From assembly GCA_051294375.1 (NCBI GenBank), contig CM119270.1:13929316-13993315 (forward strand): a DNA stretch of 64,000 nt, given 5' to 3'. The number at the start of each line of letters is the position of its first letter. Position 1 is the stretch's first letter. This stretch comes from Paraspadella gotoi (taxonomy: Eukaryota; Chaetognatha). A program made the translations under genes and the position numbers. The notes beneath the pieces are model-generated. The model saw only the letters and a program-made list of their open reading frames with translations, was not told the DNA's origin and ran no database searches. This document shows, piece by piece, positions 1-12,141 of this stretch.

Positions 1-1924
1 GTCGTCGTCGTCGTCGTCGTCGAGCCGCGCTTTTTCAGTTTCTCCTAAAAAACAGGAGAAAATCAACGAAATTCTCTCCCCTCTCTCTCTCTCTCTCTCT
101 CTCTTACCTTTATGGTGGGTTCACCCTTCAAAATGTGGCACATAATGGAAAGAATGGACTCTGACATCCTTGGTCCATAGACCGGAAGAGGCTTCTTGTT
201 CCACAACATCATGACAGCGTTGAAGGCGGATTTGTGGGTGGCGACGAGATAGAGCACCGGGTCGAAGGCGGGCGGGGGCGAACTAGACGAGCCTGGTAAA
301 GAAGACGAGGGAGGGAGTTGATGATAATGACGGACTTCTGGTCTATCATCGACTAAGTTTATAAACTTACCCGTCTGCTTGGTTGGCAGAACGTGGGGAG
401 TCTCCAACATATTCTTGACGTTGACCATCTTCTCGAGGAGCATGAGCCACGAGTCGAGAAATTCCCCGGCGCCGTCGGGGAGGTCGGGACTCTCGAGTCC
501 TTCCTCTGGAGGGACTTGACCCCCGCAGGACAAAGCCCAGTAAAAGATCCTGGTCGAAAAAACAAATTTTAAGATATATTTTTCACAACCTAGTAGATTG
601 TGACCAAGTTGTAACATAAAAATTCAAAACTCACTCGAAGAAGGCGTCCTGTCCGCCCGACTCGACAAACTTCTGCAGCATTAAGTGAAAGGGATTCTTC
701 TTGTCGTCGAAGAGCATTGGGGAAGTGAAGCCCAACGCGCAAATGTAGAAGGTGAGTCTGGGTTCAACCGAGAAGTTATTCATATTATCTCATAGATCCC
801 GAACCGCGAACAATAACTCATACTTACCTAAGCTTGGGCTTGAGACAATAAGGCGGCGGCGTCCACGTGAAGCCTTGACAGATGAGACGCGCGACAGAGG
901 CGGAGACGGCGCGGGCATAGTCCGAGGGGATGTTGTTTGGATTGGGGAGCATGCCTCGACTGCGTTGGCGGATGGGAGAACCTAAAAAAAAAAATAATAA
1001 CATCATAAAAAAATCAATCAAATCAATCAATCAATCTCCTCTTCGTCTCTTTCTCATTGGAGAATATGATGTGCTGCTTCTTTGCGTTTTTCATTCACAA
1101 CAGATTTCCGAAAAAGTAGTCAATTTAGATATACAGTAATAGTTAATACTTTTAATACATTATCCGTAACGAATCTTACTTCCTTATCTCAATATTTAAC
1201 GTAATATCCACCGTATTATATTTAGATATAGTCATGGCTTCAGCCAATCAATCGAACTTAATTTTAAATATGAGGCTTCGTACTAGTAGAGATTGTAATA
1301 GTAGATATTGTTTTGATTCTTTTTTTCGTTGTTGGAAATTTAATAAAAACGTCGATTTTGTAAACAAAAATATACCTATTTTACCTTTTCTAATATGAGG
1401 CTTATAATTACAACAGTTTATGAAAATATCTGTTCAACAAATAAATACATATGTAATTTGTGAACCGAATTCAATGATTTTCGCATTCATCTCTTTGTAC
1501 GTCGGCTTCTCATGGAAAATATATGTGGTTTACAATTTGCTTCGTCTTTACTCAGCATTTTCATTGACTACAGTAGTATTTCTATTAGTTCTATCTTACC
1601 AACGCTTAATTTAACCAGAAGACCAAAGAGTTCGGCGAGCGAACGGCCAAGCCGAGACGAGACGGTGAGCAGTGGCTTAATCTGGCGGAGGTGCTGTGAA
1701 TGAACAGAGGTCGGGGTGGAGGCGACATCCTTGGAAACTGTATCCGAGTTGGAGGTCAACGATGACGACGATGGCGCCGTCGATGGTTCCGCAAAAGTGA
1801 CCGACGGAGGTCCTGAGATTATACATACAAAACATACGTAATTTTCATCAATTGACACTGTTCCCCAGTGCTCCACTCTAGTATTCACGTATTCTTTCTA
1901 CTTCTGTTCATTGTTTTGAAATAG

Positions 1925-1976
<52 letters not shown>

Positions 1977-3294
1977 CTCTGCCTTCCCCCCTCGGGTTTA
2001 CTCTGAGCGTAGGCGGCGGGAAGGGAGCCCTCCGTAGGCGACGTCGACGTCGTCGTGGGCGTGGCATCGGATCGTCGAGGGGCGTCGTCGACGTCCATCG
2101 GTTGTTCGTCGGACACCGACGCGGACGAATCGTCCGTCGTCGTCCCGGCGGCGTGATCTTTCGTCGCAGAAATGAGAAGGTCCAAGTCTTGGCGACCGAA
2201 AGAATCGGCGCTGGGGCCGGTTGCAGCGCCGCCAGCGCCAGGGCCGCCGTCCGAGCAGAGCCCTAGCAGAACCGTGCTCTCCCACACCAGAGCGTTATAA
2301 AGCTGCGAGAGCGAGTGGAGCAACGAAACTCCGAGGTCCGATCCCCAATGAGAGAGGGAGAGCGTGCGAATCTCCGTCTGACCCACGCGGCAGATGTGGA
2401 CGAACATGGTGATGTAGGCGTGAACCGCCGTCAGGCTGTGAAGGAGCGGAGTGGCCTGAAATCGAGACGGGTAAGATTTTTTAAGTATATTTTTAATGTA
2501 ATGATAATTCACAAATCGCTCAGAAAAAAACATCACCTGCGGATTCAAAGTCACGTCCATTCCGGGACACTTGACGGTGGCTTCGGAAAATTCCCTGAGC
2601 AGGTGCGACCCGCCCGGAGCCGGTAGAGGATGATGCAGAGGTTCGAGTGATTGGAGACACTTTTTTAGTTGTTGGAGGCCTTGAGTGAGCACCTGACGTA
2701 AAAGGGGAATTGGAGTTTGAGTTTGAATTTTAAACTTCTGGGAAAGACTAACGACTTTGTACCTGCGGTTCGTGCGAAAGCGTGAGAATGGCCTTGGCCA
2801 CCGACGCGACCGCCTGACACGACTGAGAGGATGGGAAGTCGACGGGAAGATTGGGAAGCGAGAGAATGCCAAGCAACGGAGTCAAGCCGCCGTGGGCGAC
2901 GAATTCGCGACAATGATCGTCCGTTGTGTTGTTGCTTAAAATTGCCTCAACGAATTTCATCTGGAAATTAATTTAAAATGAAAAAAAAAAAAAAAATTAA
3001 TTAAACAATTAAAACAAAGGTGAAAATCTTTGAGCCCGGAGAAATAAAAAATTCAAATGGTAATCCTTAATTCCTTTATGGAATGACGATTCAATATCGG
3101 TCCGCCTCGCCACGATCTAGTGCATAGCCGCGAAAAAAAACCGCGCCCCTTTTACGCGCCCAACACCCTCAGAAGAAAGTCCTTCGAACTTTTTTCCGGG
3201 GGCGGGGATGTGGCTACCAAGGTTTCGTAGCCACGGGGTAAACCCTCGGTGGTCATTGTGTCGGGCCGTATCCGTAGATTCGTTCATTCATTCA

Positions 3295-3350
<56 letters not shown>

Positions 3351-6300
3351 CTCTCTCGGTCAGTGCCGCGCTTTCTCTCTTCAGTCTCTTTCGCTTTCTA
3401 TATTCGATAACATGTCTTTTCCGTGTCTGTAAATAACAATTTTCAATAAATGTAATTATGTGCCTCAACATAGGAATAGAGAATATAGGTCAAGTAACGA
3501 TTGGCTGTCGCACGATTCTATTTACAATATATTTCTTACCACGTTGACAACATATTCCACCAAAGGAATCGGCTTCTTTTCAATCCGAGCGGCGTCGGCG
3601 ACGGTATTCGAGGAAACTGCGCCATCGGTGGACGGCGCCAAGGATGCCGATAGAGTCGACGAGCGTGCGTTAGGAGCAGCGGCGCCGGTCGAAGCATCCT
3701 CGTCCTCCTCTTCTTCCTCATCGGATGATTCCCCTAGAAACAAAAAAATATGGTTTATGTAAATGTGTAAACTTATGGCATATTCTTTTCTTAAACGGAC
3801 CTCTTGTATGCCTGTTGGCCCCGAGACCGCGGTTGCCCGTGCGGTTCCTTGTTTCGACGCCGTGTCCGGACGACTGCCCCCCGCGGCCATGCGTCGTCCC
3901 GACAGCCGTCGACGAAGAAGAGCGCTGCGCGACGTATGCTGGGTTCGTCCCAAGTTCGCGGATGTTCTCAAGGAGCTGGATGATGGCTTTGATGGCATCG
4001 AGTCGCACCGAAGGCTGATGGCGCATGAGTTCGTCCATTGCGTTGCCGAGGGAAGAGGCCGTGTCGGCCAGAGGGTCCGACGATCTCCGCCGTCTCATCG
4101 CCATGAGGTATTCGGGCGAGAGTAGGACTTTGAAGAGGCGTTGAAAGGGATTGCAAGCGACAAAAGATTCGAGGCCGCGGGCGTTGAGGCAGAGAGCCGA
4201 GAAGACGTGGGGAAGGCTGCTGAGAACCTCGCGCGTTGCCGGAACCTGAAATTCAAATTGAGTGAGCATAATTAGAAGTAACATAACATTCGAAGAATTT
4301 CAAAATTTAACTAACGTCTTTGACTAGAAGGGCGTGAAGAACGACTTCGGTGAGGCCATTGTCCTGGATCGAGGAAAGGAGCGAAGGCTCCTGGAAGATG
4401 TAACCGTTGACGACGTCGGTGGCCAAGAGGAACAATGAGGGTCCGTAAAACTCAGCGTTGGAAATCAGGTGCTGGCATTAGGTGATAAAAAACGTTAAAA
4501 GAGAAGCTTTAAATTTAAATATTTTTACAAGAGAATAGTGACCTTGAGCGATCGAGGGAGATTGCCGTCCATCATGTGTCGAATCGAGTCGGTGAAGTTG
4601 GGGTCGGGGATGGCTTTCTTCAAAAAAGTCAACATAGATTTGAGCAGAGCCGCCCGTTGGGGAAGACATTGGACGCCGGGACGAGGAGCTAGTAGGATAA
4701 TTAAATAGTATAAAACCGTAATTAAATTTCAAACTCAACCTTCTAATAATAAAATAATAAAACAATAAAACAATAAATAAAACAATAAAACTAACCTTGT
4801 AGTCGCTGCTCTTCCTCTTCCTCCCCGAGCGGAGAGGACGTTTCCTCGCCGTCACTGTCATTCACAGCTTCCTCCGTCGTGTCCATCAACGACGCTGCTC
4901 TCTCGATTTCGTCCGACGGGGCGGGTCGATCGTTCGCGGGCGTTTCCGGAGGCGCACTTCCAGCAGGTGAGTCGGTCGACTCTTTCGCGGCGTCTGCGGG
5001 TGGCGCTTCGGCTGAACCGACTGTAAAAACAAGTATCTTGTCAAAACTGCCCAGATGAGTGCTTCATCACCGAAACAAAGGTTGCTCACTAACCAGTACG
5101 ATTAGAAGGTCTAATAACGAAGGGTTGCTCCTTACGGCAAATGTTGACCTCATGATCGAGACGGGAGATAAAGGCTTCGAGTCCCTGGTGAATCTGAAAC
5201 CCGTTCATGTCAAGGTTTGTGATGAGATCGATCACCCGGACTGCGCGCGTCACAAACTGTTGAAAAGAAATACGTATAAATAGTATAAATAAAAACTGAA
5301 TTCAGCCTTTTTCGGAAGCAAAGACAAATGCATGCCACTTATTAATACCGTTATATGATCCTGATCCTCGCTGTGATGATTGATGACTTTGAGCAAAGAC
5401 TCCATCATACCACAGGCGACCAAGGCATCTCCACCTTGTTCGTACGACGCCAAATGATACAAGAAGGAGAAAAGAGCCGTTGCGTAGGCGGCAGGAAATC
5501 CAGCTTGTATCATGCGGTTGTCCAGCATCGCCTGTGAAAGTCGGATTTCGAAATTTGCGTACTTGTTTTTAGGTTTAGTAACAAGTATACAAGAATACAA
5601 GAATACAAGAATACCTGGGTCTCCCGTTCTTAAAAAAATATTATTATCACCTGGATGCATGTTCGGACTAGCTGAGGAAGAAACCCGTGATAAGAAGCGG
5701 CGCCCGTGGCGTCTATAATCAGCGTCATTTTGGGATTTCTATCCAAATGAATAATGGAGGTAAGCGTTCGGAGCGACGCTGCTTTGATCTCCGTGAGCAC
5801 TACGGGATAATCAAAGGCGGCACCGTCAAGAATTATCTTCTGCGGCGGCTGCGCCGTGGTCGCCCTCGTCGACGGTCTCAGTTCGAGAATGTCCACGAGC
5901 TCCTCGATTAGTCCATTGTAGAGGATAGAGTTTAGGTTGTCCACGAGCGAGTTTGAATAGACTAGAATGCTGAGCGCCTGCAGGCGGGCCTGGACGCATT
6001 GTATGCGAGTGGAAGTTCGCGCGAAACAGTAAGCGAGGCGAACGTGGGTGAAGAGAAGGTCTAGCTTGTCCTCGGGGATGGCGAATCGGACCAGCAGCTC
6101 TTCCATCAGTTCCGATGGGAGCTTTGGGTGTGACCGGTCGATGTTCTCGATATGAATGCATTGAAGAACGCTGGCGTTGTTGGGCTTGGAGCTGGGCTTG
6201 TGCGGGGAGGCGACGCCCAGGGCGGGCGAGCTTGTGCCGGCGGAAGGGGCTTCCGAGTAGAATTCGAAGTGTAGCGTGGTGGCGGAAGAGGGAAAATCGC

Positions 6301-7206
6301 TCAGATCCAAGTCCTAAGGAAAACAATACAAGTAGTTTCCCTTGAGATAAAAGCATGGCGAATTCTCTCATCTTCCGCGAACCTGACAGCATTGAGCCAA
6401 ACCGAAGCCATTCTCTTTGCCTCCCCAACTCTCCGCTAGATAGGTGAGCCGGCCCAGCAGTCGTTGCTTTTTGTCAATCGGCAACCGAGTGATGTAGTTA
6501 GAACGTTTGGCAAAGACGTAGAGAAGATTGAGCACCGCCAATACGATGGTCATGTCGGAGGAGGCGAGAAGAGTCGTCAAATGCTCCATGGAGGAGTACA
6601 AATGGCTGAATGAGGAAAGCAGAAACAATTGAGCAACCACCAAATAGTAACAAAAAGCGCAACAAATAAAAGAAAAATCGGCTACCGAGAAAAGCTGTGC
6701 TCGATGAGAAGAGCAGTGACGTGGAGGACTCCGACGAGGAGATCCCGGTTGTCGAAAGAGGGAACGTCGCAGCGTCGAACCCATCGCGACTCCGACTCGG
6801 TGTTGGCCAAAGGGATGGGGGAACAGGCCTAAAAAGGCAACATGTCAAAATTTATGACTCCACTATCCACATTGAATATACAAAAATAGATACGAACACG
6901 AAAACAAGGCAAATACAATGAAACCTGATCTAAGATTGCGTCGAATATATCGAGGACGTCGATCCAGTGATACAGCTCACATTTTCCAACCGTCCATACT
7001 TTAACGGTCTTTAGAAACTTGGACAACTCCTGGTGACTCGCGCGAGAAGCTTTTTTGATTTCTTCGATCAGTAACTTGCAGTCGGGCGGCTGTAAAAAGA
7101 AACACGAATTGGTATGGATTAATCTTTGAACATTACAAAATTTTCGAAAAGTCGCACTCACCACTTCCGACGCGCATTTTTTAAGTTTGTTTCGATCAAT
7201 TTTCAT
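1..7206 (-). CDS. HUWE1: HUWE1 HECT E3 ubiquitin ligase, N-terminal part (20 exons, cut by window edge)
   Basis: HUWE1 is a giant HECT-type ubiquitin ligase. Exons, in transcription order: 7206-7162, 7089-6925, 6828-6686, 6605-6383, 6313-5651, 5531-5349, 5256-5094, 5020-4796, 4688-4543, 4471-4316, 4245-3801, 3733-3540, 2960-2763, 2692-2537, 2455-2002, 1812-1600, 981-828, 757-635, 549-108, 44-1. Every junction is GT-AG and phase-consistent, giving about 1,511 residues without a stop. Protein start [10 protein letters not shown], then [45 protein letters not shown] and RQIKPLL follow the vertebrate protein in order, covering the armadillo-like DUF908 (about 90-420) and DUF913 (about 475-870) regions. 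Acidic linkers lie near 590-603 and 853-866. The last exon runs into a Thr run at the edge; the UBA, WWE, BH3 and HECT parts lie outside. Confidence 0.96.
78..105. repeat. CT/GA microsatellite abutting a HUWE1 5' splice site
   Basis: On the minus strand the donor after exon 19 reads GTAAG and passes directly into a (GA)n run. The tract is therefore intronic and starts within six bases of the exon end. Confidence 0.9.
1925..1977. repeat. GA microsatellite in a HUWE1 intron
   Basis: About 26 GA units with one AAAG interruption. It lies between exon 15 (ending 2002) and exon 16 (starting 1812), within 30 bases of the donor. Confidence 0.9.
2961..3539 (-). other. Large HUWE1 intron (between exons 12 and 13) with CT tract
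   Basis: The intron holds a (CATT)n stretch followed by a CT microsatellite at about 3300-3347. A short hairpin at 3210-3234 has 8-bp arms (GTGGCTAC/GTAGCCAC). No gene is visible. Confidence 0.7.
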
Positions 7207-8127
7207 GTTGGCAGTTTCAACTGCGACTGGCAGTTAAAAAGCAACGTTCTCAATAATACTTTTTACAGAAGTTCATTTTTACACCGCTTTGATTGCTTCT
7301 GTCGCGATCACTAGAAAAAAAAACGAAAAAAAAGAATGGTTCTAAGACAATCAAATATACAGCAAATAAAAGATATCCTTATCTTTGAGAACAACCAATT
7401 TTTAAATTAAGCAACAGAATTCTTCGTTTTCTTAACTTATCTAGAATTCTACGTCTACAGTGACAAGAGTATTGCAATAAAATAAGAAATATTTTGTCTT
7501 CATAATCATAAATGAAACATTTAAAAAAAAATAAAAATAAAAAAATGAAAAGAAGAGCATCAACTGGTTTCAGCAGTTTGTTTTGATGGCTTCTGTCGCG
7601 ATCACTAGAAAAAAACAAATATACAGCAAATAAAAGATATCCTAATCTTTGAGAACAACCAATTTTTAAATCAAGCAACAGAATTCTTCGTTTTCTTAAC
7701 TTATCTACGTCTATGGCGACAATAGTATTGCAATAAAATAAGAAATATTTTGTCTTCATAATCATAAATGAAACATTTTTAAAAATTAAAAAAAAATAGA
7801 AAAGAAAAGCATCAACTGGTTTCAGCAGTTTGTTTTGATGACTTCTGTCGCGATCACTAGAAAAAAATTTGTAAAGAATGGTTCTAAGACAATCAAATCT
7901 ACAGCAAATAAAAAATATCCTTATCTTTGAGAACAACCAATTTTTAAATCAAGCAACAGAATTCTTTGTTTTCTTAACAACTACGTCTACAGCGACAAGA
8001 ATATTGCATATAAATAAGAAATATTTTGTCTTTATAATCGTATTGGATCTTTCTTTTTGTTGTTTATAATGTAACTTTAAGGAGAGTAACGAAAAATTCG
8101 ATTGAACAACAATTTAAGTTTTTTAAG

Positions 8128-8163
8128 GACATGTTTCGACTCTGTTTTTCGAGTCTTCATTAG
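8128..8163 (-). ncRNA. Hammerhead-like motif, mutated copy in left arm of foldback element
   Basis: This is the inverted counterpart of 8878-8913. Read on the minus strand the core is CTAATGA instead of CTGATGA, a change at an invariant hammerhead base. Hairpin GACTC/GAGTC and GAAACATGTC are kept. It is expected to be inactive if the family is a true ribozyme. Confidence 0.4.
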
Positions 8164-8877
8164 CAAGTGAAAGTATATCAGTCACATATCTCAAACATCA
8201 GTTATGGAGAGAGAGAGAGAGAGAGAAAAAAGAAAGAGTTTCCAACAAAGAATTGAGTGAGTGATAGTGGTCAGATGTGAGGAAAGGTGAAGGTAAGGGC
8301 AGGGAAGAAGAGAGTGGGACATGGAAGGATCTAAATTATCAAAGAGATATTCGAGTGGCACTAGGCATCTTTCCAGCCGGATCACTACCAGATCCTTCCA
8401 TGTCCCACTCCACCACAATATCCTCTCAACCTATGACAGGTCAATGACCCAACCACATCGTCCCTTAATAGCCTGGCCGGGGGGGGGCCAGCTCATTTTG
8501 AGCTCTTTCTTCCCTTACCATTTCACTTACTCTTAACTTATCTATACCTCACTGCTTATTCTTCTATTTCACTTTCCTTATTTCAAATTTCAAACTCAGT
8601 TGACATCTAACTTATTAAATATTGTTATACATTTAGTTTATTCTCTAATTTTGTCATTGTTGTACATTGCCTAATGTATTGATTTGTCTCTCTCTTTCAC
8701 CAAATTTTTCAATCTTCAAATTCACTTACTCTCTTCTTCCCTGCCCTTACCTTCACCTGTCCTCACATCTGACTACTATCCCTCACTAAATTCTTTGTTG
8801 GAAACTCTTTTTTCTCTCTCTCTCTCTCTCTCTCCAAAACTAATGTTTGAGATATGTGACTGATATATTTTCACTTG

Positions 8878-8913
8878 CTGATGAAGACTCGAAAAACAGA
8901 GTCGAAACATGTC
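8878..8913 (+). ncRNA. Hammerhead-ribozyme-like motif in right arm of foldback element
   Basis: Reads CTGATGA (8878-8884), then a hairpin GACTC-loop-GAGTC (8886-8903), then GAAAC (8904-8908) and ATGTC (8909-8913). This is the order of hammerhead core elements: CUGANGA, stem II, GAAA, stem III, cleavage NUH. Deviations are an unpaired A between the core and stem II, a stem III with no loop (ACA/UGU), and a weak stem I. Activity is therefore uncertain. Confidence 0.45.
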
Positions 8914-9039
8914 CTGAAAAAACATAATAAATTGTTGTTCAAACGAATTTTTCGTTACTCTCCTTAAAGTCTTAATAATCATAAATGAAACATTTTAAAA
9001 AATTAAGAAAAAAAAAATAGAAAAGAGCATCAACTGGTT

Positions 9040-12000
9040 TCAGCAGTTCGTTTTTCTCATGCGAAACAAAACCTGCGGATCCGTCTTCCAAAACAAAGAC
9101 GTGCTCAAAAAAGAGTTATTTGTCAAAATCTTAAGTTTTTCACGGGGAACGTGAGACGTAATCTGCCGGTAAAATCCGGCAAAGGAAGAAGCCGAGCAAA
9201 GAAGCGGAAATTTATGGTCGGGCGGGGCTTTGCACATGATTATGTCGCGTCGCTTTTTGTCGTAGAGACCGCAGGTCCCGTGAGCCATGGTGCTATGAGG
9301 CCCGGATAATGAAGCGTTGTTAGCTGCGACAATCCACTTTACAAGGTTTGGAATTTTGGCCACGCGCTCAGCCAGGCTAAAGTAGAAGGCAGCCGAATGT
9401 TTTCCCCCGTACTGAAACTTTCGGAGTCGATGAAGTTTGCATAGTTGCCGCTGATTGATGTGATTGGAAGACGGGCCGTTGCTGGGATGGTTGTTGTTCG
9501 AGTTTCGCGTATCGTTCTCCATTAACTGTAGAGACTCGTCCAGCAAGTCTAATAAGAGTTCCTCCGGCCCACATCGAAGTATAGCCAAGTTTTCAGTCAT
9601 CTGCAGCGTCTCCTTAAGGTGCGCGGTCGAGTCACTATGCTCCATCTTTAATACCTCCAACCCGTAGATGGGCACGTTGCGAGGAACGTTATCGCGGGCG
9701 TCTCGAGCCGAACGCAGAATAAAAGATAAACGTAAAGTCGGGCGGGCAGCGTGAAAGGCGAGCCACGAATCTTCGTCCAGAGAAAAAGAGTCAGAATGGT
9801 GGAGCGATCGCTGCACACAGTAGACGATGAGGTGATTGAGTTGTGGCAGATGCTTGGCTAACGTGTCCAGGGACTGGGCATGTAAGTGGTTGGTCGAAAC
9901 GCAGACCTGTTCCAAGGCTTGAAAGGTCAAGACCCGACTCGGCCAATACATGCAGCCGGTGAAGTAAACGAGGTCGAGACTTTTCAACGAGGTTGCGGAA
10001 TTACGGTACAGAGAGTTCCAAAGAGTTTTCTCGGCTTGTGGCCAGCTATTACTGCCGATAGTGAAGCGGAGGTTGATCATGGAGAGATGTTCCAGCTCAA
10101 AGCTGCGGGAGGGAGAAAAATATTCACAACAAAGAGAGACGAGAAATAATGCGAGACTTTCAATTTTAGTTGCTTTACGTTTAGAATTAGAAGTGATCTC
10201 ATGAAGTATTTTGCTTTTAACCGTGTCTTCAAAATTTTCAATTTCCACTTTTTTTGTGCAAATGATTTTCGTCCGTCCGTCTTTTTGTCTGTCTGAAGGT
10301 CCGTCCCACCTTTTCATTAACTCCAATTACTCGTGATTGGATGGATGGATTGGAATGAATTTTGTGTGTTGGTAGGAAAGTGTGAGATTGAGCTGGACAT
10401 AAAGTTGCGATGTAATCGTGCGAGTGGAAATGAGTATAAATGGGGAAAAAAAGTCACATTTACTTAAAGTTTTATTACTTATATTTACTCATAATTAATA
10501 TATTTATTAAAAAATAGATAGCTAAATTGAAATTGAATTTTGTGTGTGAGTAGGAAAGTATATGCTTAAGCTGGATATATTTTTTTAGTGGAATCGTAGG
10601 AGTGGAAAAGAGTTTAAATTAGAAAACCAAAATATATTTATTGGAATTTCTCTCTCTCTGTCTCTCTTTGATTAATTGATTGATTGTTAATTTGGTTAAA
10701 TTATTTATTAATAATTTTTTTAATTGATTTATTGAGAAATCTGTTGTGATTTAGTTATGATTACTTGATTAGTTATGTTTCTCTCGCTCTTTATTTATGT
10801 ATTTTCTTGTCATCATCTTGTATCATTGTATCATTGATTAATGATCGATTATCATAACGTCAATTAAAGATTATCTTTTTCACCTAAATAATTAGGTGAA
10901 AAAATTCTGTAAATTTAAAAGTTTTAAATAATTATAAAATTGGTACAACCAATATAAAAATTATTGAATAAATAATTGAATCAATCAATCTCATTTAAGA
11001 ACACATTCATTTAATAAATAAGCTATTTTGCCCCTGCCTTTGGACATGCAAGTTGAAAAAATTATGCTAGTTGAAAAAAATAATGAAAATTCAAAAAATT
11101 ATAGAAGTTTAAAAAAATATGCAATTTAAAAATATTATGTAAGTAAAATAATAAACAAAATATTAAATTATTATATTTATTGATAAAATATTTTTTTAAA
11201 TTATAGAATATTAAATGTGCTGCAGTAACATTTAAGTCTAATCCGTTAAAAACGATTTACATTTATTGACGCAGCCACAGGTTCTTTGACTTATGAATTG
11301 ACTTAGAAATCACAAAAAATAATCGTGATTATCATCTGTTTAACTGATTACTGCGAAATTATCGTAGGCAGATCCGACATTGTTTGCTCAAGATTAGAAA
11401 GCATCAAAGGACCTTTAACGACGTGACAATACAGTCCATAGTGTCCAAAGTTAGGAGGCAAGGGGACTTGTTTATACTAAATGAATAAATAATTTTTTAT
11501 TTGTTTTATTAATTTTATGATAATAATAGACTGGATTTCTTTTCAAATCCTTAGGCTTACCCGTTTCTAACTTCTTTCTCTTCCTGGTCGTCGTCATAAT
11601 CGTTCTTCAGCAAGTTGTCCTCAGTCCTTTCAATTAACGCAGCGACGTCGTCTTCGTCTTCGTGGAAGATTTTCTGGAAAAATAATCCTAAGGATGGGAG
11701 GAAAAGAGGCTCCACAGCGGGCGACCAGCCCACGCCTCCGGCCGTCCACCAATCCTGGTCATGAAAGGCCCCGACTTTCTCGTCCCCGGACAGAGTCAAC
11801 GACTTTAAGACGCGTCCGTCGCAAAAATTCGCGCCCCAGTTGAGTATCCGTAAAGTGAGCGGAAGTTCCTTGAGATCGAAGAGAGCCACGCGTCGCGCGG
11901 ATGGCCCGTGGCGCCGAACCAGGTAAGCGTGGCGCTTGACATTAGAGGCTTCAAGATAAAGGGCGCCCGAAAATGAGTCACTGAGGAAGATACGATGCCA

Positions 12001-12141
12001 GTTGGCGCAGACGTCGGCGCAAGAGACGCGATCATCGAAGCCAAGAAAGTCGAAAATGAGGAGGAGAAGCTCGTCAGGAAGAAGTTGCCAACGGGACGCC
12101 GTCAAGGGGGCGGGTTCCACGGGGCCGTCGGCGCCTGACAT
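9040..12141 (-). CDS. F-box protein with leucine-rich C-terminal region
   Basis: Two exons, 12141-11561 and 10102-9040, join at phase 2 (donor GTAAGC, acceptor CTCCCGCAG) and encode about 547 residues. An F-box lies at residues 20-57 (LLPDELLLLIFDFLGF, then VCANWHRI). This motif normally binds Skp1 in SCF ubiquitin ligases, so the protein is probably a substrate receptor. The rest has leucine-rich segments such as LEHLSMINL, LKSLDLVYF and LEVLKMEH, in keeping with an FBXL-like architecture, but the repeats are irregular and I do not recognise an orthologue. The stop codon lies inside sequence shared with the downstream tandem repeat. The start ATG is followed directly by the F-box region, and no upstream exon is needed. 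Confidence 0.85.
10262..10640 (+). repeat. Dispersed repeat family (GATGGATGGATT / GTGTGTGGGTAGGAAAGTG units) in F-box intron
   Basis: It begins with a GTCCGTCCGTC tract at the exon side. Two degenerate units follow, carrying AATTACTCG, GATTGGATGGATGGATT, TTTTGTGTGT, GTAGGAAAGT, AGCTGGA and GTGGAAATGAGT. The same ordered blocks recur at 23755-24780. No coding potential is visible. Confidence 0.7.
10641..11560 (-). other. AT-rich remainder of the F-box gene intron
   Basis: Very AT-rich DNA with short A and T runs. I see no gene, RNA or structured repeat in it. Confidence 0.6.

Larger units (their letters stand above)
8040..8968. mobile_element. Foldback (long inverted repeat) element with 12-bp putative target duplication
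   Basis: The sequence from 8074 (ACTTTAAGGAGAGTAACG) is repeated inverted up to 8970 (CGTTACTCTCCTTAAAGT). The arms continue inward for about 250 bp on each side, through a GA/CT tract. A second shorter inverted repeat around 8317-8408 (ACATGGAAGGATC/GATCCTTCCATGT) sits within the centre. No reading frame for a transposase is present. The flanks GTCTTTATAATC (8028-8039) and GTCTTAATAATC (8969-8980) match at 11 of 12 positions, as expected of a target-site duplication, and the insertion interrupts a tandem unit found elsewhere in the locus. Confidence 0.7.
7284..9060. repeat. Three imperfect tandem copies of a roughly 270-bp flanking unit
   Basis: Copies begin near 7284, 7575 and 7835. Each starts with a block reading TTCTGTCGCGATCACTAG, continues through an A-rich tract and ACAACCAATTTTTAAAT, and ends ATAAATGAAACATTT. 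The end of the third copy is displaced to 8981-9058 by an inserted element. The unit also contains the last bases of the neighbouring F-box gene (the block GGTTTCAGCAGTTYGTTTT), so it looks like duplicated 3'-flank of that gene. The whole stretch lies between the HUWE1 start codon (7206) and the F-box stop (9040). Confidence 0.75.

Noticed and set aside
7379-7936. 185-residue minus-strand frame
   Set aside because: It spans the tandem 3'-flank repeats, repeating the same peptide by duplication, with no codon bias or family.
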